Of a stretch of DNA of 64,000 nt, positions 43,138-52,019 are shown one piece after another. The stretch comes from CAYPNF01 sp964411985 (GTDB lineage: Bacteria; Verrucomicrobiota; Verrucomicrobiia; Limisphaerales; J093), in NCBI GenBank assembly GCA_964411985.1, contig CAYPNF010000033.1, positions 1-64,000 on the forward strand, written 5' to 3'. Below the pieces are notes generated by a model. It made no database searches. It had not been told where the DNA came from and worked only from the letters and a program-made list of their open reading frames with translations. Each line of letters starts with the position of its first letter. The first letter of the stretch is position 1. A program made the translations under genes and the position numbers.

Positions 43138-45753
43138 ATGATGGATTCCCCTCTGCACCCCCCGGCGCTGCTGGTTAAGTGGGAGTTGCTTCGAGTGACG
43201 ACCTACACGTTGTCAGCGCTCGCTGCCTCTCTTTTGCTCACCATCGTTGCCTTTGGTGCTCCAACGGCCGCCGACTCCTCGTTGCTGCGCCAAGGTGAGG
43301 CGGAGCAGGTGACTGCTGCACCTCTCTCCGGGAATACCAAGGCGGGCTGGATGCCAAAGGTGATTGTCATGCGGCAGGGCGCTTCGGAACGGGAGTGGTT
43401 GGCGGCGAATGAAGTCAGACGCTTCGTCTACCTGCGCACAGGCAAGCTGCTGCCGGTGAAGAAGGGAGTGACGGGCGGCGACCGGATTGTCGTCTCTTGC
43501 AAGAGTCGGCCGTTTTGTGGCGACTTGGGGCAGGATCTGGGGGCGCAGCAATTCACTTTGAAGACCGTCCAGGACGCTGACCAGACCACTTGGTGGGTCG
43601 TCGGGGGCGATGAAACCGGAACACTGTATGGAGCCTACCGGTTTGCAGAGAAGTTAGGGGTTCGGTTCGCTCTGGACGAGGACATCCTCCCGGACGAACC
43701 CCTCAACGACGCTTGGCCTTTGCTGGATGAAACCGGAAAACCACGTTTCTCCCTGCGCGGGCTGCAACCGTTTCACGATTTTTCAGTGGGTCCGGATTGG
43801 TGGAATCTGCAGGACTACCAACATGTCCTCTCGCAGATGGTGAAGCTGAGGATGAACTTCCTGGGCCTGCATACTTACCCGAGTTGGAATCCATCGACTG
43901 GGCCGGAGGCCAACGTCTGGATCGGCTTGCCGGAAGACGTGGATGCCAAGGGCAATGTGAAGAGAGCTTATGAGGCTGGCGTGATGACCACCCGAAGGGG
44001 GTGGGCGGTGACTCCCTATCCGACCAGCAAGTATGCCGTGGGTGCCAGCCTGCTGTTTGAGAAGGACGATTATGGCCCCGACTTCATGCTGGATTGCTTG
44101 GATTGGCCCAAGACGGAAGACGCTTGCGTGGCGATGTTCAACCGTTACGGCGATTTCCAGCAGAAGGCATTCAAGCATGCGCGGCGCCTTGGGATCAGCA
44201 CCTGTATTGGAACAGAGATTCCGCTCGGGGTTCCACCCATGCTGGTTGTCCGACTGAAGGCCCAAGGCTTGAACCCTGATGATCCCACCGTCATTCGCCG
44301 GTTGTATGAGGGAACGTTCCTCCGGCTGATGCGAAAAACGCCGGTTGACTATTACTGGCTCTGGACGCCGGAGATCGGCTCGGTCTTGGGGGTTCCCGGT
44401 TGGGAGATGGTTACCACCGCCAACTTTGAACGTGACCTTGCCCAGGTCGAAGCAGCTGCCAAGGCTGTTCAGGCACCTTTTGCGTTGGCAACGAGCGGCT
44501 GGCGCCTGGGCGTGCCCGGTGATCCGCTCTGGATGCATCGGAATGCCCCCAAGGTTTGGCCGGCATCTTCGATCAATCCCGAGTGTGGGGGTGCTCCCGT
44601 CGAAAAACAATATGGCGAGATGCCCGGGCGCCCCAAGTGGGCGATCGGATGGGCGGAAGACGATGGTTCCTCCGGCGCCGCTTGTTGCACCTGCTTGGAC
44701 CTTCAACTCTGGGTGGAGCGGATGTTCCGCGATTCCTCGGATGCCTTCCGTTATGGTTGTGAAGGCATGATGGCGATCCATTGGCGAACGGCCGCGATCG
44801 CGCCCAATATCGCGGCACTAGCCCAGGCCGGCTGGAATTATGACGGTTCGACCATTCCAGACACCGCGCCCGCCCTGGACGCTTTCTGGGCTGACTGGGG
44901 CCGGGTCATGTTCGGCGGCGGCGCAGGCGCCGAAGCCGGCCGGATTCTCAAGGACTTCGACGGGAAGCATCCGGAGATAAACTCCCTTTATGATTCCAAG
45001 ACTACCGACGAACAAATCTCCACCTGCTTTGCGCCGCTGCAAAGATTGGAATCATTGCGACCCAGCATCCAAGGCACCGGGAATCTGGAACGCTTGGATT
45101 ACTGGATCGACCAGATCAAGGCGACTCGTGCTCGAGCACAAACCTGGGTTCTGGCGGAACGTCTCACCGCAAGAATCGGCGAAGCGAATGCGGTCAAAGA
45201 CCCAAGAGAAAAGACGCGATTTATCCGCGAGCAGGTGCTTCCATTGAGGTTGGCTGTTGCTCGCAGTCATGAGGAGCCCATCGCGGCCTTCTTGAATGGC
45301 ACGAAGTCGCCCGGCGAAGTGGGGGTTATCGCCCACATGGAGTACGGTGTCCGCGATCGTCTTGTCTCCTCCCGCGACGCTGCCATCCAGGAGATGCTTG
45401 GCGAGCCATTGCCGGCGGAAGCCGCTGTTAACACCGCTTACCGGGGGAAACCGCGGATCTTCGTCCCGGCTAAACGCACGCAGGTGAATGGCAACGAACC
45501 TCAGGAAATGCGAGCCTTTGTGCTTTCGGGCCCCAAGTGCACCGGCGTAAGCCTTCATTGGCGGGTTTTGGGTGGCGTTGCGTTCAAAACGGTGGCGGCC
45601 GCCCGCCGGGCCCGGCAGGCCTATTGCGTCCATCTGCCGGCGCAGACACGGAACACCTTGGAATATTACCTGGAGGCGTCGCTGGAGGATGGTCAGCGAG
45701 TGCGGTGGCCGGCGACAGCCCCGGCGATCAACCAGACGGTGATCGCGTGGTGA
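43138..45753 (+). CDS. GH67-N/alpha-glucuronidase-like secreted glycoside hydrolase
   Basis: This is an 871-aa exported protein. The start is at one of two adjacent ATGs (43138/43141); a hydrophobic stretch LSALAASLLLTIVAFGAP near 26-43 is the signal. The N-terminal module (VIVMRQGASEREWLAANEVRRFVYLRTGKLLPV...VVGGDETGTLYGAYRFAEKLGVRF) is the accessory beta domain seen in GH67 and related hexosaminidase-like enzymes. A (beta/alpha)8-like catalytic region follows with LRMNFLGLHTYPSWNPSTG and PVDYYWLWTPEIG (candidate acidic residues), then a helical part and a beta C-terminus. I infer activity on uronic-acid or modified hexose glycans, but the exact family and catalytic pair are not certain. Confidence 0.7.
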   Translation: MMDSPLHPPALLVKWELLRVTTYTLSALAASLLLTIVAFGAPTAADSSLLRQGEAEQVTAAPLSGNTKAGWMPKVIVMRQGASEREWLAANEVRRFVYLRTGKLLPVKKGVTGGDRIVVSCKSRPFCGDLGQDLGAQQFTLKTVQDADQTTWWVVGGDETGTLYGAYRFAEKLGVRFALDEDILPDEPLNDAWPLLDETGKPRFSLRGLQPFHDFSVGPDWWNLQDYQHVLSQMVKLRMNFLGLHTYPSWNPSTGPEANVWIGLPEDVDAKGNVKRAYEAGVMTTRRGWAVTPYPTSKYAVGASLLFEKDDYGPDFMLDCLDWPKTEDACVAMFNRYGDFQQKAFKHARRLGISTCIGTEIPLGVPPMLVVRLKAQGLNPDDPTVIRRLYEGTFLRLMRKTPVDYYWLWTPEIGSVLGVPGWEMVTTANFERDLAQVEAAAKAVQAPFALATSGWRLGVPGDPLWMHRNAPKVWPASSINPECGGAPVEKQYGEMPGRPKWAIGWAEDDGSSGAACCTCLDLQLWVERMFRDSSDAFRYGCEGMMAIHWRTAAIAPNIAALAQAGWNYDGSTIPDTAPALDAFWADWGRVMFGGGAGAEAGRILKDFDGKHPEINSLYDSKTTDEQISTCFAPLQRLESLRPSIQGTGNLERLDYWIDQIKATRARAQTWVLAERLTARIGEANAVKDPREKTRFIREQVLPLRLAVARSHEEPIAAFLNGTKSPGEVGVIAHMEYGVRDRLVSSRDAAIQEMLGEPLPAEAAVNTAYRGKPRIFVPAKRTQVNGNEPQEMRAFVLSGPKCTGVSLHWRVLGGVAFKTVAAARRARQAYCVHLPAQTRNTLEYYLEASLEDGQRVRWPATAPAINQTVIAW

Positions 45754-45840
45754 CTAAGGCGCGCAGAGACATGCCTCACGTCGCAAAGATTTGGCTCTAC
45801 AATGCACCCCAATGAGTTTGACTTACCGATAGCACGATTT

Positions 45841-47250
45841 ATGACGCATCCTAAGACCAACCGTCGGCAATTCCTACGCCTTACCGCTAAAACCGCCCTC
45901 TGCGCAGCCTTGGCCCCGATGTATTATCCCGGACGCCTTTTCGGGGCTGGAAGCGCGAATGGTAAGCTGAATATCGCCTGTGTCGGTTTGGGTGGCCAGA
46001 TGCATGCACTCATGCAGGACCTGGTGCTCTTCGGGGATACGAACCACATCGTTGCACTGTGTGACGTCAGCACGGAGCAAGTCGCCGTCCGACGCAAAGC
46101 ATTTGGCAGTGCTGTAGCCGGCGCCAAAGAATACCAGGATTATCGGCTGATGCTGGAGCGTGAGAAATCCCTGGACGCTGTGGTGATCGCCACCCCTGAC
46201 CACTGGCATGCGGCCATTTCGGCGGCTACGATGAAAGCCGGCAAACACGTTTATTGCGAGAAACCCTTGACACATACCATCGGGGAGGCTCGGGAGATTG
46301 GAAACCTGGCAAGGAAATCCAAGGTGGTGACGCAAACCGGTAACCAGGGCAGTGCGTCGGCGAATTTCCGCCGCAGCATGGAATTAGTCCGGGCAGGTCT
46401 CCTAGGGAAGGTGAGCGAGGTTCACATCTGGCACCCGCCTCACGGCTGGCCTTGCGGTATGGATATCCCGCTGAGTCCCGAGCCGATCCCTGAAGGTCTC
46501 AATTGGGACTTCTGGCTTGGCCCTGCACCGGCTCGGCCCTACAAACAGGGACTCTATCACCCGGGGGCGTGGCGCGGGTGGTACGACTTTGGGGGCGGTT
46601 CGTTGGCGGACTTTTGCTGCCATGCCTTCAGCCTGCCGGTGCGTGCTTTGGACTTGGACTATCCCACTCGCATTGAGGTTTCGGGCACACCGCTGGCTAA
46701 GGCGAGCTTCCCGAAGGAGTGCGTGGTTCATTTTCACTTTTCGGCACGCGGAGACCGCGGTCCGGTGACGATCCACTTCTATAGCGGAGGGATGAAGGAA
46801 CGGACTGTCCTGCCGCCCCCTGGGGTGACCGACGGGATGACTGAAACCTTTAACGAGATTCCGTCCACGGGATGCCTCCTGGTGGGTGAGAAGGGAGTGA
46901 TTTCGGCTGGCCTTTGGAATAACGAATGTTTCCTCAAGATGCAGGGGGAAAAAGCCTTTCAACATGCCGCCAATCATGATGCTGCAAAGAGGGTGCCCAT
47001 CACCTTGCCGCGCGCTCCCAAGGAGCGGCATATGCTGGAGTGGCTGGAAGCCTGCCGCGGCAACGGGAAGACCTTCTCGCCGTTCGAGATTGGTGGGCAC
47101 GTGACGGAAGTGGGCGCCGCCGGCCTCATCCCGCTCCGGTTGGGGCATGGCATGGATTGGAACGGCAAGAAGATGGTAGCCAAAGGCCTGCCCCAGACCG
47201 CGCTGTGGATCAAGCCCCAACATCGTGGGGAGTGGGGGCTGAAGAGTTGA
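45841..47250 (+). CDS. Tat-exported Gfo/Idh/MocA-family oxidoreductase
   Basis: This is a 469-aa NAD(P)-dependent sugar oxidoreductase-like protein. The start is ATG at 45841, giving a twin-arginine signal (NRRQFLRLTAKTALCAALAP); the frame's earlier start at 45802 only adds residues in front. The Rossmann motif is IACVGLGGQMHAL, followed by VVIATPDHWHA, GKHVYCEKPLTHT and TQTGNQGSA. The C-terminal domain has WDFWLGPAPARPYKQGLYHPGAWRGWYDFGGGSLADFCCHAF. Exported Gfo/Idh/MocA proteins are abundant in this phylum and probably act on sugars taken into the periplasm. It lies 88 bases behind the GH67-like gene and likely shares its transcript. Confidence 0.9.
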   Translation: MTHPKTNRRQFLRLTAKTALCAALAPMYYPGRLFGAGSANGKLNIACVGLGGQMHALMQDLVLFGDTNHIVALCDVSTEQVAVRRKAFGSAVAGAKEYQDYRLMLEREKSLDAVVIATPDHWHAAISAATMKAGKHVYCEKPLTHTIGEAREIGNLARKSKVVTQTGNQGSASANFRRSMELVRAGLLGKVSEVHIWHPPHGWPCGMDIPLSPEPIPEGLNWDFWLGPAPARPYKQGLYHPGAWRGWYDFGGGSLADFCCHAFSLPVRALDLDYPTRIEVSGTPLAKASFPKECVVHFHFSARGDRGPVTIHFYSGGMKERTVLPPPGVTDGMTETFNEIPSTGCLLVGEKGVISAGLWNNECFLKMQGEKAFQHAANHDAAKRVPITLPRAPKERHMLEWLEACRGNGKTFSPFEIGGHVTEVGAAGLIPLRLGHGMDWNGKKMVAKGLPQTALWIKPQHRGEWGLKS

Positions 47251-47334
47251 CGCCGCCGTGCGGAGTCGCTGCCGCCAGTTTCCCAAGCTACGGTTGCGGG
47301 GGGATATCGTCCCGTTTCTTCCACGAGCGAACTT

Positions 47335-48288
47335 TTATCTGGTCAGAGGATGCTCCATGAAGAAACTCCACATGAATCGAGTGGCGTCGATGTCTGGCGT
47401 GGTCTTGCCGACGATGAACTCGGCCATCGGTTTCCCCCCAGGCCAGGTGTGTCCACCCCCGGTTGCGGCATAGAAGACAACATCAGCGTGGTTGGTCCCG
47501 CCTGGATACAGCACTCCACTTACCGAACCGCTCCCAGCCAAAGGAACGGCATTGGTCTGACAACCGTTGTGCTCCGCCAGCGCCAGCACCCATTGGGGAA
47601 TATCCGGAAGCATGAGGAAACGGCCTGACGACCTGGGGTGAAATGGGACAATCGGATCCTCGGTCCCGTGGAAGATAATCGCTGGGACTGGCCGCTTGGG
47701 CTTGTAGTCAGTCCACGGTAGCCCATAGGCTCCGGCCACGCCGCCAATCGCTGCGATGCGCTCCGATAACCTGCAGGCCAAAAGGAAGGACATGCCTCCG
47801 CCATTGGATAACCCGTTTGCATAAATGCGGGCTTCGTCAATGTTGTGTTCCTTTTTCAACTGGTCGATGAGGTCGGAAATGAACTGCACATCCTGGGCCT
47901 GTTCCTCCTGTTTGCCGAAACCGCCACCGCAACGCCAACGAAAGGGAAAACCACTAGCGCGGGGATACACGACTAGGAAGCCGAATTCGTCCGCTAACTG
48001 GTTCCAATGGCTTAATCGCATCACGTGAGCAGGCCACTCCGCGAACCCATGGAGGCAGATGACCAAAGGCACTGGGCGGTCGCTCGGAAGTATCTTAGGC
48101 ACGTGCAGCAGGTAGGCTCGCTTCTGGCCGCCCGTCAGCAATTTACCGTTGGAGCGATGCAGTTCCCAATAGCTTGCCCCTACGGACACCCCGACCCCAA
48201 GAACCAGCGAGACGAGTATGCGCCGCAACCACTTCCGCCAACGCTTTCGCTTGGCTGTTTGCGCTTGTTCCGTTCCTGCTGGTTTCAT
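47335..48288 (-). CDS. PHB-depolymerase / feruloyl-esterase-like alpha/beta hydrolase
   Basis: This is a 317-aa esterase anchored by an N-terminal membrane segment (ILVSLVLGVGVSVGASYW, about 25-42). The start is ATG at 48288. The alpha/beta hydrolase core contains LVICLHGFAEWP (oxyanion region), the nucleophile elbow GLSNGGGMSFLLACRL, the acid in IIFHGTEDPIVPFHP, and the His in GGGHTWPGG. This is the LpqC/PHB depolymerase-like group, which includes feruloyl and acetyl-xylan esterases. It probably removes acyl groups from polysaccharide side chains. It converges on the oxidoreductase with 84 bases between the stops. Confidence 0.87.
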   Translation of the reverse strand: MKPAGTEQAQTAKRKRWRKWLRRILVSLVLGVGVSVGASYWELHRSNGKLLTGGQKRAYLLHVPKILPSDRPVPLVICLHGFAEWPAHVMRLSHWNQLADEFGFLVVYPRASGFPFRWRCGGGFGKQEEQAQDVQFISDLIDQLKKEHNIDEARIYANGLSNGGGMSFLLACRLSERIAAIGGVAGAYGLPWTDYKPKRPVPAIIFHGTEDPIVPFHPRSSGRFLMLPDIPQWVLALAEHNGCQTNAVPLAGSGSVSGVLYPGGTNHADVVFYAATGGGHTWPGGKPMAEFIVGKTTPDIDATRFMWSFFMEHPLTR

Positions 48289-48297
48289 GCTCTGCAA

Positions 48298-48443
48298 GGT
48301 TGCAATACGAAAGGGCTTTGAGGGAAATAAGTCCAGAACGTGATTTTCGCCTCCTCACCTCCCCTTGTCCTTTGCCGAGGGGTCCCTGGCCCGCTGGAGA
48401 CGGTTGACTTCCTGACCGGTTGAGCGGCTATTCTTGGACCGCC
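48298..48443. other. Intergenic, no gene seen
   Basis: Between the esterase start and the CotH-tail remnant there is nothing recognisable; it should include the esterase promoter on the minus strand. Confidence 0.3.
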
Positions 48444-48606
48444 TCGGCCTGCTCTCAAGGCATTTGTCAACCTGCGGGTCCAATCGGCAAGGTTGCAATT
48501 GGAAGGAAAGACGAATGGTTTTGTGCCACGGGAGGTTGGGCCGCGCCCCGGCCGCCCCCCCGGGGGGCCTAGACCTGTGGCCCCGACGCCTAGCAGTTCT
48601 CCTTAG
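48444..48606 (+). pseudogene. Duplicated CotH C-terminal tail fragment
   Basis: About 160 bases that repeat the 3' end of the CotH remnant at 42740-42891. Shared strings include TCGGCCTGCTCTCAAGGC, TTGCAATTGGAAGGAAAGA, GTGCCACGGGAGGT and GGGGGGCCTAGACCTGTGG. The translated match is ALKAFVNLRVQSARLQLEGK, then NGFVPREVGPRPG...PPGGPRPVAPTP up to a TAG at 48604. No start codon or domain precedes it. It is a dead remnant and shows that the CotH-type module existed at least twice in this region. Confidence 0.75.
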
Positions 48607-49044
48607 AACAGCCAGGCTGTAAGGACTTTGGGGCCAAACCCAACCGCTCAGGAGACGCCGACATCCTGCGCACGGCGAATCGGGTTCCCTTCTATCTGCG
48701 GACAAAAGCGTTCGGGGAGGCGGCAGCGCATCCTCGATCTCTGGAAATCGTGAGGGTGGTTGTAGGGGCCGAGAGTCGTTGGTAGGGTTGATGCTCAAAT
48801 CTACCAGTATGCAAAGTACCCTCTTGCGCGCTCAAACCTTTTTCGCCGAGTCTGATTCCAACTGCTGCCTGATATGCGGAAAGCCTCCGCAACTAGAGAA
48901 AACTCTTTGAATTTTGCGAGCAGCGAGTTATTTACTGCTCTTATGTGGTGGGTGATACGAAGGAAGAGCGCGCGAGCACATGCTGACGACCACCTGCCGT
49001 GGACTGGTGTCATGCCAGGGTACGTCATTGCGAATCAAACTCTG
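48607..49044. other. Intergenic region with a possible FGE-like tail remnant
   Basis: A 438-base stretch before the beta-helix gene. In one plus-strand frame near 48660-48785, TANRVPFYLRTKAFGEA and VRVVVGAESR are reminiscent of SNRNPSYFRG and FRVVLPVGAESR at the end of the FGE-like protein at 34168; the order and spacing agree roughly. That would make it another eroded piece of the same module. The upstream open frame from 48874 is not recognisable before the signal peptide at 49045. Confidence 0.35.
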
Positions 49045-50922
49045 ATGAAGCCTCCACAGACGAGCTGCCTGCCCAGCTGGATGGTCGCTTTTGCCCTGTT
49101 GCTCCTCACTCCGCATGCCATTTCCGCAACCATCCTCACCGTAGAGAACCTGAATGATGGCGGGCTCGGCTCACTCAGGCAGGTCGTGATCGACGCAGCG
49201 TCCGGGGATACGATCCAATTTGCAGTTGTTGGAGAGATTGTCCTCACGGGCGGAGAGATGGTCATTACCAAGAACTTAAGCATCATTGGCCCAGGCGCGA
49301 CGAACCTGTCGGTCAGCGGTAATCACGCCAGCCGTATCTTTGTTATCGGCGCTGGGAAAACCGTAAGCATTTCCGGCCTCACCCTCCGTGATGGCCACGC
49401 GCCAGATGGGACTCCGGGCAACAACGGTGTTTCCAGCACCTACCCGCGTGTTTCTATCTCACCGACCAGCGGTAGCCCGGGGGCTGACGGTGGTGGTATC
49501 TACAATGCGGGAAGTTTGACTCTCGATTCCTGCTCGCTCGCAGACAATCAAGCGGGTGCGGGAGGTGCTGGGGGAGCAGGAGGTTACGTCTACTACCCAG
49601 ACCGCTTCACCGGCGGTAACGGAGGAGAAGGCGGAAAGGGTGGAGCCATCTACAATCTTGGTTCCGTGACCCTGACCGCCTGCACACTCAGCGGCAATGC
49701 GGCTGGCGCGGGCGGTTGGGGTGGCTCAGGGAGCACTAGCTACGATTTTGGAGGGTCAGGCGGCGCGGGAGCCTTGGGAGGATCAGGCGGCGGTATCTAC
49801 AACCTTGGCACCCTGACTCTCGCTTCCTGTACCCTGAGCTCCAATGTAGCAGGAGCGGGAGGTGCTGGGGGTCCGGGTAAGGCAGCAGGCAGCGGAGGCG
49901 GCAATGGCGGCGCTGCGGGTGCAGGCGGCAGCGGAGGCGCCGTCTATACCACCACCGCTGTCGCGCTGAGCTCCTGCACGATCGCGGATAACGATGCAGG
50001 AGACGGAGGTGCTGGAGGCACTGGATCCAACTTCGCGACCAATGGTGGAGCAGGTGGAGCGGGTGGCAACGGCGGGGGCATCTGCAGAACCTCCAGCGCG
50101 GCCGTTGTGAGTCTGCGCAACTGTCTGACTGCCCTGAACAGCAAAGGCGCGGGTGGCGCGGGTGGAATCCTCGCGAATGGCAGTTCGGGCTCGCCCGGTG
50201 CAGCGGGCGCTGCTGGATCGGGCAACGATCTCTACGGCACCTACACTTCTCAAACCCATAACTTGTTGGGACAATCCGATGGCAGCACTGGCTTCGCCAA
50301 CGGCGTGAAAAGCGATCTTGTGGGAAGCAGCGCCAGCCCTCTCAATCCAGTGATAGGTCCGCTTGCCGACAATCACGGCCCAACGCTCACCAGGGCCCTT
50401 CTCCACGGCAGCCCTGCTGTGGACGCTGGTGACGACACATTAACCGGCCTTGACCAGCGCGGTTACCCACGCAAGTACGGCGCTCACGTCGATATCGGAG
50501 CCTACGAGTGGAATGCGGCCTCCTTCTCTGCGCCCACCGTGGAGGCAGCCTCCGGAACCGTCCTCAACGACGCAGTCACTTTCTTCTCGAGCATTGCGCT
50601 CAGCACAACCGTCAACCCGAACGGTCTCGACGCCAGCGTGCACATACAATATGGCCTCACCACCGCCTATGGAGCCATCAGCTCAGCCGTAACCACTGGG
50701 TACACCAGCGTAAACGTGCCAGTGACCATAACTGTGGGTGCCTTGGCTCCGGGACATACGTATCATTATCGAGTGGTAGCGGAAAGCCTGGCTGGCACAA
50801 GTTACGGCCCAGACCAGACACTCGTCACCACTCCAGCCGGCGACATGAACGGCGATGGCATGGTGGACCTAAACGAGCTGAATCAGGTTATTCAAAACTA
50901 CCGGCGGGGTGTCTCCCCGTAG
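49045..50922 (+). CDS. Gly-rich parallel beta-helix protein with choice-of-anchor Q and dockerin-like end
   Basis: This is a 625-aa exported protein. The start is ATG at 49045 (signal peptide MVAFALLLLTPHAISA). NLNDGGLGSLRQVVIDA opens a right-handed beta-helix of the polymorphic-outer-membrane-protein type, with GGGIYN/GGAIYN rungs and CSLADNQAG/CTLSGNAAG/CTLSSNVAG strands. Between the rungs run GAGGAGG-type stretches unusually rich in Gly. LNPVIGPLADNHGPTLT...DIGAYEW is the choice-of-anchor Q domain. A fibronectin-III-like domain (about 520-600) and a final EF-hand-like loop DMNGDGMVDLNEL, as in dockerin-type or Ca-binding tails, end the protein. It is probably a cell-surface adhesin or carbohydrate-binding protein. 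Confidence 0.86.
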   Translation: MKPPQTSCLPSWMVAFALLLLTPHAISATILTVENLNDGGLGSLRQVVIDAASGDTIQFAVVGEIVLTGGEMVITKNLSIIGPGATNLSVSGNHASRIFVIGAGKTVSISGLTLRDGHAPDGTPGNNGVSSTYPRVSISPTSGSPGADGGGIYNAGSLTLDSCSLADNQAGAGGAGGAGGYVYYPDRFTGGNGGEGGKGGAIYNLGSVTLTACTLSGNAAGAGGWGGSGSTSYDFGGSGGAGALGGSGGGIYNLGTLTLASCTLSSNVAGAGGAGGPGKAAGSGGGNGGAAGAGGSGGAVYTTTAVALSSCTIADNDAGDGGAGGTGSNFATNGGAGGAGGNGGGICRTSSAAVVSLRNCLTALNSKGAGGAGGILANGSSGSPGAAGAAGSGNDLYGTYTSQTHNLLGQSDGSTGFANGVKSDLVGSSASPLNPVIGPLADNHGPTLTRALLHGSPAVDAGDDTLTGLDQRGYPRKYGAHVDIGAYEWNAASFSAPTVEAASGTVLNDAVTFFSSIALSTTVNPNGLDASVHIQYGLTTAYGAISSAVTTGYTSVNVPVTITVGALAPGHTYHYRVVAESLAGTSYGPDQTLVTTPAGDMNGDGMVDLNELNQVIQNYRRGVSP

Positions 50923-50985
50923 GGACGTCGTCCAGACCGATTGCCGATGGCCAACACCACCAAACCCAGGTTCCGTAATGCTGCG

Positions 50986-52011
50986 ATGAAAGTCGGCAGG
51001 TCCAGGAAGACGGGCTCCTACGAGTCTGGGGCAGGATTTCGACATCACCTGCTCCAGTTAATGCTCGCGCCCCTGTTTCTGTTTGCAGCCCCCCAATTCG
51101 CAGGCGCGTTAGAGTTTCATATAGGCATGGGATCGACGACTCCAGGCCATACCATGGTGATCCCGATTCTGGCCTCTGGGGCGCCAGCCAATCTCAGCGC
51201 CTTCTGCATATTCTTGACGAACAGCCCGCCCCTGGGGCTGCCAACCGTTGGTCCTGGATCCGCCCAACCCAATCTCGTGGCGTTTGTGGATGACTTCGGC
51301 GGCGGAGTGTTTCGCCTCACCTGTTTCGTCACCAACGACCCGCCCATACAAGACGGCGAGCTGGCGTCGCTCAGCTATTCAGTCCCCCACGGCACCCCAC
51401 CCGGCCGTTATCCACTTGAGTTGCCCGATCCACCCAGTTCAGCCCCACCCGGCCCGAACCCCGAATCCCGCGCTCTAGGAACTAGTGAGCTCATCGCCAG
51501 CATCGGGTCCGGCACCCAATTCGAGATCACTCCGGCGATCCTCGGCTCGAGTCCCACTCGAATCCGCTCCGCAGGAATGACCCTGAAGATCCCCCTAGCG
51601 GATCTGGTGACGGAGGTGGATCACAATCCGTTGACGCTCCACTTCGGGGCGAGCGTGCAAGGGGCCATTTTGTCGGCGGATGACAAATATGTCTACTACC
51701 GCCCTGTCAACCAGAGTGATGACATCTTCACCTACACCGCGAGCAATGGACTGGGCGATTCCACGTCTGGCGCCGTCACAGTGCAGGTCCTCCAGGTAGG
51801 TGGGTTAGCCCAAACCGTAAGCAGCATCGGCAGCGAGGTCACCATCCGCTTTGCGGGGATCCCCGGATATACCTATGAGGTACAATTCTCCTCCGACCTT
51901 GCCGGGGCTTGGGCGACCGTGGCGACCATAACGGCCCCAGTGGACGGAGTGTTTACCTTCACTGACACCCCCCCCAGCGGTCTCGCCTTTTATCGGTTGG
52001 CCCAACATTGA
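50986..52011 (+). CDS. Secreted protein with tandem-Ig and FYRL-type C-terminal domain
   Basis: This is a 341-aa exported protein of unknown function. The start is placed at the ATG at 50986; ATG 50947 is the alternative, and neither has a good ribosome binding site. A signal peptide (LMLAPLFLFAAPQFAGA) is followed by a cohesin- or Ig-like beta domain (about 30-165), a Pro-rich linker (PDPPSSAPPGPNPES), a cadherin-like tandem repeat domain (about 190-265, ending YTASNGLGDSTSGAVTVQV) and a C-terminal beta domain (YEVQFSSDLAGAWATV...FYRLAQH) shared with the giants in this window. It overlaps the region just before the PEP-CTERM gene (8 bases between stop and start). Confidence 0.7.
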   Translation: MKVGRSRKTGSYESGAGFRHHLLQLMLAPLFLFAAPQFAGALEFHIGMGSTTPGHTMVIPILASGAPANLSAFCIFLTNSPPLGLPTVGPGSAQPNLVAFVDDFGGGVFRLTCFVTNDPPIQDGELASLSYSVPHGTPPGRYPLELPDPPSSAPPGPNPESRALGTSELIASIGSGTQFEITPAILGSSPTRIRSAGMTLKIPLADLVTEVDHNPLTLHFGASVQGAILSADDKYVYYRPVNQSDDIFTYTASNGLGDSTSGAVTVQVLQVGGLAQTVSSIGSEVTIRFAGIPGYTYEVQFSSDLAGAWATVATITAPVDGVFTFTDTPPSGLAFYRLAQH

Positions 52012-52019
52012 TTCCCGTT

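Noticed and set aside
48690..48740. VPFYLRT segment resembling glucose-6-phosphate dehydrogenase
   Set aside because: Only seven residues agree with zwf and the context fits a faint FGE-like tail better; treated as coincidence.
49550..50200. Short repeated GGAGG-type units that could suggest a CRISPR or structural repeat
   Set aside because: The units are irregular, lie within a continuous coding frame and encode Gly-rich beta-helix loops; no spacer pattern exists.
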